From Lentilactobacillus sp. Marseille-Q4993 (GTDB lineage Bacteria > Bacillota > Bacilli > Lactobacillales > Lactobacillaceae): a stretch of DNA of 47,713 nt. The stretch covers positions 1 through 47,713 of the forward strand of contig NZ_CATNVB010000017.1 in NCBI RefSeq assembly GCF_951230165.1, given 5' to 3'. The notes beneath the pieces were generated by a model. That model was given only the letters and a program-made list of their open reading frames with translations, searched no databases and was not told the origin of the DNA. Both the position numbers and the translations under genes were made by a program. Of this stretch, positions 34,759 to 45,044 are shown one piece after another. Positions within the stretch are counted from its first letter, which is position 1. Each line of letters opens with the position of its first letter.

Positions 34759-34787
34759 ATAATATTTTATCGTGGTTGATTTGTCAA
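34759..34787 (-). promoter_or_regulatory. Promoter of mnmE-mnmG
   Basis: TTGACA (34782-34787) and TATTAT (34759-34764), spacer of exactly 17. Confidence 0.85.
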
Positions 34788-34800
34788 TATGATTTAAAAC

Positions 34801-35523
34801 CTATTTTGGTGCAACCACGATTACTCGGTGAGGATCCCGTCCCGTTGAATAAGTCATAACGTGGTTATTGTCAGCCAACGCGTTGTGAATCTGCTTTCTT
34901 TCAAAAGAAGGCATTGGGTTTAGATACACTGGTTTCCCATTTGCAATGGCGTTTCTAGCTGTCTTCTCAGCAAGCTGAACTAAAGCTTCACTCCGCCTAG
35001 CCCGATAATCAGCAGCATCAATTTCAATGGTTAAATTATTTGCTCCCAACCGATTAACGTATATTTGAGCAAGTCCTTGAAGTGCGTTGATGGTTCTACC
35101 ATGGCGACCAATCAAGATACTTTGTTTGTCCTCAGCAGTTACGATATTGATTGAAAGTGAGTGATGATTTTGTAGATTAGGTTCAAGTTTAAATTCAAAC
35201 CCCATGCCACTTAAAACATCAGTTAAATAGGATTCAAGCTCATTACTTATTTCTTGTGGCGATAACTTAGTTTCGTCTTCATCTGAATTGCTATCAGTTG
35301 GTTCCTCTTCCCGTTGGTACTCTGGTTCGGAATTATTTTCTGACACTGGATTGGCTGGCTTATGAGGAGTTATCTCAACCTCAGCCTGCCGTTTTCCAAA
35401 ACCTAAAAAGCCGGACTTAGGTTGAGTGATCACTTTTATGTCAACGTTCTCTTTAGTTAATGATAGGTCTAGCAATCCTTTGTTGACTGCCTCTTCAATG
35501 GTGTTTCCGGAATATGTTGTCAT
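34801..35523 (-). CDS. jag: RNA-binding protein Jag/KhpB
   Basis: A 240-residue protein with a Jag N-terminal domain (about 1-50, including GFLGFGKRQAEVEI), an acidic Glu/Asp/Ser linker, a KH domain with IGRHGRTINALQGLAQIYVNR, and a C-terminal R3H domain (SFERKQIHNALADNNHVMTYSTG). Homologues bind RNA with KhpA and affect cell division and wall synthesis. Usually adjacent to yidC; here a divergently oriented CDF gene separates them, so jag needs its own promoter (a TATTAT box is present near 35555-35560). Confidence 0.93.
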   Translation of the reverse strand: MTTYSGNTIEEAVNKGLLDLSLTKENVDIKVITQPKSGFLGFGKRQAEVEITPHKPANPVSENNSEPEYQREEEPTDSNSDEDETKLSPQEISNELESYLTDVLSGMGFEFKLEPNLQNHHSLSINIVTAEDKQSILIGRHGRTINALQGLAQIYVNRLGANNLTIEIDAADYRARRSEALVQLAEKTARNAIANGKPVYLNPMPSFERKQIHNALADNNHVMTYSTGRDPHRVIVVAPK

Positions 35524-35627
35524 AATGGACCCCTTTTAATGATTTTAACTGAAATATAATAGCACATTTTTGGGTTTCGATAAATGCAAATCTATGATTT
35601 TATCAGTTACTTTAGGTATTATAGATG

Positions 35628-35656
35628 GCAGAACCAACTAGCTGGCGGTTCAACTT
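35628..35656. repeat. Possible AACCGCAAACC-type element, copy F
   Basis: On the minus strand it reads GTTGAACCGCCAGCTAG then TTGGTTC, similar to copy A (GAACCGCCAACC). It lies in the leader of the CDF gene. Confidence 0.3.
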
Positions 35657-35699
35657 TAGTTACATTACATTAAGATATTTATATTTTGGGGGAAATAAC

Positions 35700-36653
35700 G
35701 TGGCTAGTTTAAATCAATTTGACGCCGGCAGAAACGTTGCGCTTGACCGACAACACAGGGTTAGCCGGCTACTTCAAGCACAAAAAATAACATACTTAAA
35801 CCTAATCGTGTATGCAACAATTATGGTTGCAGAACTCGTAATTGGCTACACGGCAAATATTTCAGTGTTGGTCGCTGATGGTCTCAATAACCTAACGGGG
35901 GTCTTTGGTGCGGCAATTTTAATTATTGGGTTGCACCTATCAATTAAGCCACCGGACAAATCTCACCTGCTTGGCCACTGGCAATTCGAAAATATCGCTT
36001 CATTTATTTCAGCATCAATCATGTTTGCGGTAAGTATTCAAATTCTAATTTCCGGATTTGACGCCTTCAAGCGTTACCTAAACGGTCAATTTGTGACCCC
36101 AAATACATGGTCACTAGGAATCAGTTTATTATCCGGAATATTGATTTTTGGCTTAGCGAATATTAACAGCGTTCACGGAACTAAGTTAAACAACCAGGCA
36201 TTAATAACATCTGGTAAAGACCTGCTTAGCGACTCATTTACGAGTTTTGGGACCTTCCTATCGATTGCCGGTGCCTACCTAGGAATTCACTGGCTTGATG
36301 CGGCCGCAACCACCGTCGTTGGCTTCTTGATCCTTAGCGCTAGTATCTCCATCTTTAAGACCACAACAATGCGACTGACCGAGGGTTTCGATCCCAAAAC
36401 TATCGATCAGTATCGAAAAACAGCAGCGGCCGTTGCTGATGTAATTGAAGTTCAAAGTATTGAACCCCGTTACTTGGGTGATCAAATCGTAGTCCAAGTT
36501 GGCATCTACCTAGCTGATAACACCAAGCTAAGTACCTCCTACGTAATTGGTGAAAACGTTGAAAAGGCCCTAATGCAAAAGTATGACATTCTAGATGCTG
36601 ACGTTAAGGCATACCCGATTAGTCTTAAACGAAAAAGTGATGTGGCAGAATAA
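35700..36653 (+). CDS. Cation diffusion facilitator (CDF) metal transporter
   Basis: A 317-residue protein with about six helices. The metal-site pattern is in helix 2 (SVLVADGLNNLTG) and helix 5 (DLLSDSFTSFG), followed by a C-terminal cytoplasmic domain (FDPKTIDQYRKTAAA). CDF proteins export Zn, Mn, Fe or Co; metal unknown. The Asn in DGLNN rather than HxxxD suggests a Mn/Fe-type branch, as inference. GTG 35700 follows GGGGGAAATAAC; the longer ATG frame starts inside the promoter/repeat region. It sits against the transcription of its neighbours, between jag and yidC. Confidence 0.88.
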   Translation: MASLNQFDAGRNVALDRQHRVSRLLQAQKITYLNLIVYATIMVAELVIGYTANISVLVADGLNNLTGVFGAAILIIGLHLSIKPPDKSHLLGHWQFENIASFISASIMFAVSIQILISGFDAFKRYLNGQFVTPNTWSLGISLLSGILIFGLANINSVHGTKLNNQALITSGKDLLSDSFTSFGTFLSIAGAYLGIHWLDAAATTVVGFLILSASISIFKTTTMRLTEGFDPKTIDQYRKTAAAVADVIEVQSIEPRYLGDQIVVQVGIYLADNTKLSTSYVIGENVEKALMQKYDILDADVKAYPISLKRKSDVAE

Positions 36654-36665
36654 CATTGGATAAAT

Positions 36666-36717
36666 AAAAAACACTGCACTAGATTTCAAAAAATGAAATT
36701 AGTGCGGTGTTTTTTCA
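36666..36717. terminator. Bidirectional terminator between CDF and yidC
   Basis: ACACTGCACT (36671-36680) pairs with AGTGCGGTGT (36701-36710), one G-U pair, with A and T runs at the ends. Confidence 0.85.
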
Positions 36718-36780
36718 ATGTCACTAAGGCAATGCCCTAGCTCCATCATTTTCAATTTGTAAAGGTAAGTAGCTTATCCA

Positions 36781-37611
36781 CTACTTACGTTTACTCTTCT
36801 TAGCCTTTTTAATGGCCTTCTTAACTGCTCGTTCTTTTTGCTTTTGTAATTGTTCCTTTTCTTCACGCTCTTTGTTGATCTTCCAAGGGTTTTGAATAAC
36901 CAGTGTCTGACCAACTTGGAACGCGTTGGTTGCTACCCAGTAAAGTGACAAGGCTGATGGCAAACTAACGGCCGTAATCAAGATAATTACTGGCATTCCG
37001 AACGTCATCATCGAAGTCATGGAATTTTGCTGTGGCTGCCCCTTCATAGCTAACCATGAACTTAAGAAGGTAAAGAAAGCAGCCAAGATTGGCAAAATGA
37101 AGTATGGATCTTGATGTCCCAGTCGTAGCCACATGAAGCTTCCTGTTCGTAATTCTTGGGTCCGCCAAATTGCTTGGTACAAAGCAAATAGAACAGGCAT
37201 TTGAACTAACATTGGTAAACAACCAGCAATTGGGTTGATTCCTGCTTCAGCATATAGCTTCTTTTGTTCTGCTTGCAACTTCTGCATTGTTTCTGTATCT
37301 CTTGATGAGTACTTCTTTTGCAAAGCTTGAAGTTGGGGCTGAACTTCTTGGGTCTTTCTCATACTTCTGGTTTGGTAAATCATCAATGGTAGAATAATAA
37401 TTCTAACGATAATAGTGAATATGATGATTCCCATTCCGTACCCACCAAATTGGGATAACCAAATGATTGCCCGGGAGAAGTTGAGAACAACTAATCCATC
37501 CCAAATACCAGTACTATGATTGGTGATTGGTGCGTTACTACAGGCAGACAGTACAATTGCTAAACTCGCTAACGCCGCGAGTGTAACTACTTTCTTCGTT
37601 CTTTTTCTCAC
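36781..37611 (-). CDS. yidC: Membrane protein insertase YidC/OxaA
   Basis: A 276-residue insertase with a lipoprotein signal (VLSAC, Cys24), five membrane segments, and Arg70 in [11 protein letters not shown], the conserved hydrophilic-groove arginine. [22 protein letters not shown] is the cytoplasmic hairpin. The C-terminus is strongly basic ([13 protein letters not shown]), suited to ribosome contact. It overlaps rnpA by 4 bases. It inserts membrane proteins with SecYEG or alone. Confidence 0.95.
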   Translation of the reverse strand: MRKRTKKVVTLAALASLAIVLSACSNAPITNHSTGIWDGLVVLNFSRAIIWLSQFGGYGMGIIIFTIIVRIIILPLMIYQTRSMRKTQEVQPQLQALQKKYSSRDTETMQKLQAEQKKLYAEAGINPIAGCLPMLVQMPVLFALYQAIWRTQELRTGSFMWLRLGHQDPYFILPILAAFFTFLSSWLAMKGQPQQNSMTSMMTFGMPVIILITAVSLPSALSLYWVATNAFQVGQTLVIQNPWKINKEREEKEQLQKQKERAVKKAIKKAKKSKRK

Positions 37612-37973
37612 TGTTTTTCCTCGCTATTGTCATCTGTTTTAATTAAATCTGCTAATTTTAAAACGTGGATCAATCCGGCCTTGATATCTTTCATCGCCAT
37701 CTGATCAGTAGAAGGTCTAGCAATCACGATGAAATCAACATCTTGACGTAAGTCTCCCTTAAGCTCCAGAAGCGACTGTCTGATTCTTCGTTTAACCCAA
37801 TTACGGTGAACCGCATTTCCAATCTTCTTACCGACAGAAATACCAACCCGAAAATGAGGTTGACCTGGTTTATCTAATTTATAAACGACAAACTGACGAT
37901 TGGCAACTGAATTATGGGTTTCAAATACCTTTTGAAAGTCTGCTTCCTTCTTTACTCGAAATGATTTTCGCAT
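37608..37973 (-). CDS. rnpA: Ribonuclease P protein component
   Basis: A 121-residue basic protein; [15 protein letters not shown] at the N-terminus and the RNR motif region [14 protein letters not shown] are diagnostic. It binds RNase P RNA for tRNA 5' processing. Two consecutive ATG codons exist; the second (37973) is better spaced from GGAG. Coupled to yidC and downstream of rpmH across a hairpin. Confidence 0.95.
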   Translation of the reverse strand: MRKSFRVKKEADFQKVFETHNSVANRQFVVYKLDKPGQPHFRVGISVGKKIGNAVHRNWVKRRIRQSLLELKGDLRQDVDFIVIARPSTDQMAMKDIKAGLIHVLKLADLIKTDDNSEEKQ

Positions 37974-38001
37974 CATACATCTCCAAATAGAATTAAAAAT
38001 G

Positions 38002-38030
38002 AAAAAAAGACCACTGAATGGTCAGTGGTC
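38002..38030 (-). terminator. Hairpin between rpmH and rnpA
   Basis: GACCACTGA (38009-38017) and TCAGTGGTC (38022-38030), then seven T on the minus strand. The upstream arm abuts the rpmH stop codon. Probably a partial terminator giving excess rpmH over rnpA-yidC. Confidence 0.8.
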
Positions 38031-38164
38031 TATGCAGACAAACTCTTTCTACCTTTTTGACGACGGCGTGCCAACACCTTACGACCATTACTGGTGCTCA
38101 TACGTTTGCGGAAACCGTGAACGCGAGCGCGATGACGCTTCTTTGGTTGATATGTTCTCTTCAT
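38030..38164 (-). CDS. rpmH: Ribosomal protein L34
   Basis: A 44-residue highly basic protein, [18 protein letters not shown] and on to [12 protein letters not shown], the full conserved L34 sequence. Start ATG 38164 with AAGGAGGCG upstream. It is transcribed away from dnaA, the classical marker of the left side of oriC. Confidence 0.98.
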   Translation of the reverse strand: MKRTYQPKKRHRARVHGFRKRMSTSNGRKVLARRRQKGRKSLSA

Positions 38165-38332
38165 TGATAGAACGCCTCCTTACGCTAATTTATTGCAATT
38201 ACGCATTTAAACTTTTTCTTATCAAAATGCATTTCCTAAATATAGTAACACAACTCATAAATTATTGGAACACTTGATTAGCATATAAAAAAATATTTTG
38301 CTTTTTTATAAAATGTTTCATAACGAAAAACA

Positions 38333-38605
38333 TGTGGATAACCCGTTTTTTTTCAGAAGCCAATTCACTGCTTTCAAACATGGTTATCCACAAAAACACA
38401 GCCTGCGTTTTTCTATATCCACAGGTTGTTGATAACTTTAAAAATAAAAGCGAAACCCTTTATAAATTACCGCTTTTTTTATCCACAGTTACTTGTTGAT
38501 TACTTGTGATTATCTATTTTTATCCACAGTTATCCACAGGGGTGTTGAAAATTAATAAACTGGGTGTGAAACATTTATACACAGGGTTATTTACCCTGTG
38601 GAAAA
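38333..38605. other. oriC, upstream DnaA-box cluster
   Basis: The 38165-38682 gap between rpmH and dnaA. Perfect TTATCCACA boxes at 38333-38341 (minus), 38384-38392, 38479-38487, 38520-38528 and 38530-38538. One-mismatch boxes at 38415-38423, 38427-38435 (minus), 38575-38583 and 38597-38605 (minus). The last two perfect boxes are one base apart. The part nearer rpmH (38165-38332) is AT-rich and must hold the rpmH promoter; a TTCCAA-17-TACTAT pair is possible there. Confidence 0.93.
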
Positions 38606-38619
38606 CTTTTTTCTACAAT
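38590..38619 (+). promoter_or_regulatory. dnaA promoter overlapped by DnaA boxes
   Basis: TTTACC (38590-38595) and TACAAT (38614-38619), 18-base spacer. A TGTGGAAAA box sits in the spacer and a palindrome ACAGGGT/ACCCTGT (38581-38599) covers the -35, so DnaA autorepression is likely. Confidence 0.6.
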
Positions 38620-38682
38620 GCTAGAATTAGTTTGCTGAAAAAATTAAGGATCTTAAATCCAAATACGAAGGGGGAATTAAAT

Positions 38683-40032
38683 GTGCCAGATAAGGATGCC
38701 CTATGGAATGAATTGAGCGAACAATTCAGAAACAACACACCCAAGCTGTCATATGAAACGTGGATCAAGCCAGTAAAGCCAGTTAGCTTTGATGGTTCCA
38801 CATTAACCTTATCCTTACCCTCTGAACTTCATCGGGATTACTGGGAAAAACAACTTGCCCCTAATCTGATTGAGTATGCCTTTGTTCTAACGAAGGGAAA
38901 TATCGAACCAAAATTTGTCCTTGAGTCAGAGGTTCCAACTGAGGAAGCAACTTCTGATTCCGAAGATGATAATAAGGAAATAGATGATAAACCCGGTTAT
39001 TCGTTTAGTAAGGAAATTCATTTAAATCCTAACTATACGTTCGATAACTTCATCATCGGTAAGGGTAATCAAATGGCTCACGCCGCAGCACTCATCGTTT
39101 CAGAAGAGCCTGGTAAACTTTATAACCCGCTGTTCTTCTACGGTGGTGTTGGCCTTGGCAAAACGCATTTGATGGAGGCCATCGGTAACAAGATGCTAGT
39201 CGACCGTCCAGATACAAAGGTCAAGTACGTTACTAGTGAGGCGTTCACGAATGACTTCATCAATGCCATCCAGAACAATCAAACGGAGGCGTTTAGAAGG
39301 GAATACCGGGCCGTTGATATTTTGATGGTCGATGATATTCAATTCTTCGCTGACAAGGAAGCAACCCAAGAAGAGTTCTTCCATACTTTTAACGATCTGT
39401 ACAATAACGATAAGCAAATCGTATTAACATCAGACCGTGTCCCCCAAGAAATTCCCAAGTTACAAGAACGATTGGTATCCAGGTTTGCCTGGGGATTACC
39501 AGTCGACATCACCCCTCCAGACCTTGAAACAAGAATTGCTATTCTTAAAAACAAGGCTGAAATCGACCACCTTGAGATTCCAAATGAAACAATCAATTAC
39601 ATAGCAAATCAAGTTGATTCAAACGTGCGTGAACTTGAAGGCGTGTTATCGAGAGTTCAAGCGTACTCGAAACTAAAGGGTGAACCGATTTCAACTGATC
39701 TTGTTTATGAAGCGTTAAAAGGATTGAAGCTAGCAACCAAGTCCCACCAAATCGGAATTGCGGACATTCAAACTAAGGTTGCGGACTATTATCACGTTTC
39801 AGTAAGTGACCTAAAGGGAAAGAAGCGACTTCAATCAATTGTCTTACCAAGGCAAATTGCAATGTACCTTGCTCGTGAAATGACAAATAGCTCTCTACCA
39901 AAGATTGGTAAGGAATTCGGTGGTAAGGATCACACAACCGTTATCCACGCTTACGAAAAAATAACTGAGCAGCTAAAATTGGATACTGATTTACGACACG
40001 AAGTGACCGCTTTAAAAAAGGACCTTGGCTAA
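38683..40032 (+). CDS. dnaA: Chromosomal replication initiator DnaA
   Basis: A 449-residue initiator. Domain I (about 1-80, WNELSEQFRNNTPKLSYETWIKPV), acidic linker domain II (82-104), AAA+ domain III starting NPNYTFDNFIIGKGN with Walker A GGVGLGKT at 154-161 and Walker B ILMVDDIQF, and domain IV with the DnaA signature KEFGGKDHTTVIHAYEKI. The start is GTG 38683 after AAGGGGG; the frame runs open upstream through DnaA boxes, which is not coding. An out-of-frame ATG overlaps the GTG. Confidence 0.96.
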   Translation: MPDKDALWNELSEQFRNNTPKLSYETWIKPVKPVSFDGSTLTLSLPSELHRDYWEKQLAPNLIEYAFVLTKGNIEPKFVLESEVPTEEATSDSEDDNKEIDDKPGYSFSKEIHLNPNYTFDNFIIGKGNQMAHAAALIVSEEPGKLYNPLFFYGGVGLGKTHLMEAIGNKMLVDRPDTKVKYVTSEAFTNDFINAIQNNQTEAFRREYRAVDILMVDDIQFFADKEATQEEFFHTFNDLYNNDKQIVLTSDRVPQEIPKLQERLVSRFAWGLPVDITPPDLETRIAILKNKAEIDHLEIPNETINYIANQVDSNVRELEGVLSRVQAYSKLKGEPISTDLVYEALKGLKLATKSHQIGIADIQTKVADYYHVSVSDLKGKKRLQSIVLPRQIAMYLAREMTNSSLPKIGKEFGGKDHTTVIHAYEKITEQLKLDTDLRHEVTALKKDLG

Positions 40033-40055
40033 ACTAAAATAATGATATAATCAGC

Positions 40056-40200
40056 TGTGGAAAACAATCTGAGTTATGGTGCTTTTATGCACATAGATAT
40101 CCACAGCTCTTTTCTTCGCTAGTTATACACAGCCACTAGTTATCCACAGAATCCACAGGCCCTACTACTGGTTCTATTCTTTTATTATTTAATTTAAGTA
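40056..40200. other. oriC, downstream DnaA boxes with unwinding region
   Basis: The dnaA-dnaN gap. Boxes at 40056-40064 (minus), 40097-40105 and 40123-40131 (one mismatch each) and a perfect TTATCCACA at 40140-40148. Then GC-rich AGGCCC, TACTACTGGTTCTATTCT (40163-40180) and an AT-rich stretch to 40200. This order (box, GC cluster, TAC-type trinucleotides, AT tract) matches the Bacillus basal unwinding system with DnaA-trios. Confidence 0.85.
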
Positions 40201-40241
40201 ACTTTGTGTTGCCACACAATTTAGGAGGTCGACAATCAATC

Positions 40242-41381
40242 ATGAAATTTTCAATCAGCAAAACAGCCCTTATAAAAGCTTTAAATACGGTTCAACGAGC
40301 AATTTCAACTAAAACCACGATTCCAATTCTTACTGGATTAAAATTAGTTGCAACTAGTGAAAGTCTCATCCTTACTGGTAGTGATGCAGATATTTCAATC
40401 GAAACAACCGTAAAAGCAGAAGATTCCGATAACTTATTAGCAGTTGAATCCGAAGGCTCAATTGTATTACCAGCTAGATTCTTTACAGAAATCGTTAAGA
40501 AACTTCCTGAAGATACGTTAACAATCGAAGTTGGTGATAATTTCCAAACAGCCATTAATTCAGGAACAGCTGCCTTTACCATCAACGGTCTTGATGCTAA
40601 CAACTATCCTCACTTACCAGAAATTGATTCAGGCAATTCAATTCCACTTGCTGGTGACTTACTAAAGCAAATCATCAGTGAAACAGTAATTGCTGTCTCA
40701 AATCAGGAAAGTCGACCAATTCTTACCGGAGTTCATTTCACAATTGCTGACAACACAATCGTCGCTGTAGCAACTGATAGTCACCGTCTTAGTCAACGAC
40801 GAATTGAATTACAACAAAGCGTTGCTGATACCTATGATTTCGTTATTCCAGGTAAAAGCCTGAATGAATTATCAAAAATGATTGATGATTCAAAAGACGA
40901 CGTTATGTTGTCAGTCAATGAAAACCAAGCGCTATTCGTTGTTGGTAACACATTGTTCTATTCAAGAATCCTAGAGGGAAACTATCCAGATACATCTAGA
41001 TTAATTCCTGATTCATTTGACACCCGCGTTTCATTTAACGCAGCATCCCTATTATCAACTGTGGAACGGGCTTCGCTTTTGTCTCATGAATCTCGGAACA
41101 ATGTAATTAAGCTAATTATCGATCCTGATGAAAATGAAGTAGTTATGTACGGCAATTCACCTGATGTTGGTGTAGTTGAAGAACGAATCAAACCACTTGA
41201 ACTTCAGGGTAACAAGCTGGAGATTTCATTTAACCCCGACTACATGAAGGATGCCTTGAGATCATTAAGTCAATCGGCAATCAACGTTGACTTTACGTCA
41301 GCCTTGAGACCATTTACATTAATGCCAACCGAGGATAGTGAAAAGTTTATTCAGCTGATCACACCAATTAGAACTTTCTAG
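40242..41381 (+). CDS. dnaN: DNA polymerase III sliding clamp (beta subunit)
   Basis: A 379-residue clamp with the usual N-terminus MKFSISKTALIKALNTVQRAIS, the motif PILTGLKLVATSESLILTGSDADISIE, and the C-terminal ALRPFTLMP-like segment SALRPFTLMPTED that forms the partner-binding pocket. ATG 40242 opens the conserved N-terminus; the AGGAGG at 40223-40228 is unusually far (about 13 bases). It has its own terminator, separating it from yaaA. Confidence 0.96.
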   Translation: MKFSISKTALIKALNTVQRAISTKTTIPILTGLKLVATSESLILTGSDADISIETTVKAEDSDNLLAVESEGSIVLPARFFTEIVKKLPEDTLTIEVGDNFQTAINSGTAAFTINGLDANNYPHLPEIDSGNSIPLAGDLLKQIISETVIAVSNQESRPILTGVHFTIADNTIVAVATDSHRLSQRRIELQQSVADTYDFVIPGKSLNELSKMIDDSKDDVMLSVNENQALFVVGNTLFYSRILEGNYPDTSRLIPDSFDTRVSFNAASLLSTVERASLLSHESRNNVIKLIIDPDENEVVMYGNSPDVGVVEERIKPLELQGNKLEISFNPDYMKDALRSLSQSAINVDFTSALRPFTLMPTEDSEKFIQLITPIRTF

Positions 41382-41388
41382 ATTAATC

Positions 41389-41434
41389 AAAAACCAGCAA
41401 TGATTTCAATAAAATGAGATTATTACTGGTTTTT
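41389..41434 (+). terminator. Terminator of dnaN
   Basis: AAAAACCAG (41389-41397) pairs with CTGGTTTTT (41426-41434), extended by imperfect AT pairs, and followed by T residues. Confidence 0.8.
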
Positions 41435-41691
41435 TTATATCCTCAAACGGGGATCAAAATGATTTCGCTTTCTTTTTTTGAATTGGAGGATCTAACTGAT
41501 TGACTCTAAATGAAAAAAATCCGTTTTAGGCTATATAATTCCATTAAACGGCATATGATGAATTTTTCCGTATTTCAGGCATAAGTGCCAAAATCAATAA
41601 AAATGGCTGAAAATGGCTTATATTCGCTCGAGAGATGTACTTTTACCGATAAAAAGCGTATAATACTGGTATGACAAAGGTGGGTGAAATT
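41435..41691. promoter_or_regulatory. Non-coding gap with promoters for yaaA-recF-gyrBA
   Basis: AT-rich, no gene seen. TATAAT boxes at 41534-41539 (weak -35) and 41659-41664. CCGTTT (41521-41526) and AAACGG (41546-41551) flank the first box. Near 41606-41622, ATGGCT is repeated at a 10-base period. The function of these repeats is unknown. Confidence 0.5.
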
Positions 41692-41918
41692 GTGAAAAAA
41701 GAGATTGTCATTGATGGACCATACATTACTTTAGGCCAAATGCTAAAAGAGGAATCAATCATCTCCAGTGGTGGTCAGGCAAAGTGGTTTTTAAAAGAAA
41801 CTGCGGTTGAAGTTAACAACGAGCCTGAGGACCGCCGGGGCAAGAAACTGTACGATGGTGATACGGTTTCTGTTCCTGATGTTGGCTTATTTTTTATTCG
41901 CTCAAAGCAGGATAGTTA

Positions 41919-41919
<1 letters not shown>
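41692..41919 (+). CDS. yaaA: S4-domain RNA-binding protein YaaA
   Basis: A 75-residue S4-fold protein: ITLGQMLKEESIISSGGQAKWFLKE with VNNEPEDRRGKKLYDGDTVSV. Always found between dnaN and recF in Firmicutes and implicated in ribosome assembly. GTG 41692 is chosen because AAAGGTGG is placed before it and MKKEIVIDGPYITLG is the conserved N-terminus; an upstream ATG (41671) lies near the expected transcription start. The stop overlaps the recF start (TAATG). Confidence 0.92.
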
Positions 41920-44989
<3,070 letters not shown>

Positions 44990-44993
44990 TTAG

Positions 44994-45009
44994 TGTTTCA
45001 TGTGAAACA
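44994..45009. promoter_or_regulatory. parS-like centromere site 2
   Basis: TGTTTCATGTGAAACA between gyrB and gyrA, the exact reverse complement of site 1 and one base from the parS consensus. Confidence 0.85.
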
Positions 45010-45044
45010 TTAAGTAGTTTACTTTGAAACGGAGGTATGAATAG

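Noticed and set aside
37999-38277. 92-residue plus-strand frame
   Set aside because: It is antisense to rpmH, whose L34 sequence is unmistakable.
38506-38682. Upstream in-frame extension of dnaA
   Set aside because: It runs through DnaA boxes and the dnaA promoter; the conserved N-terminus and AAGGGGG point to GTG 38683.
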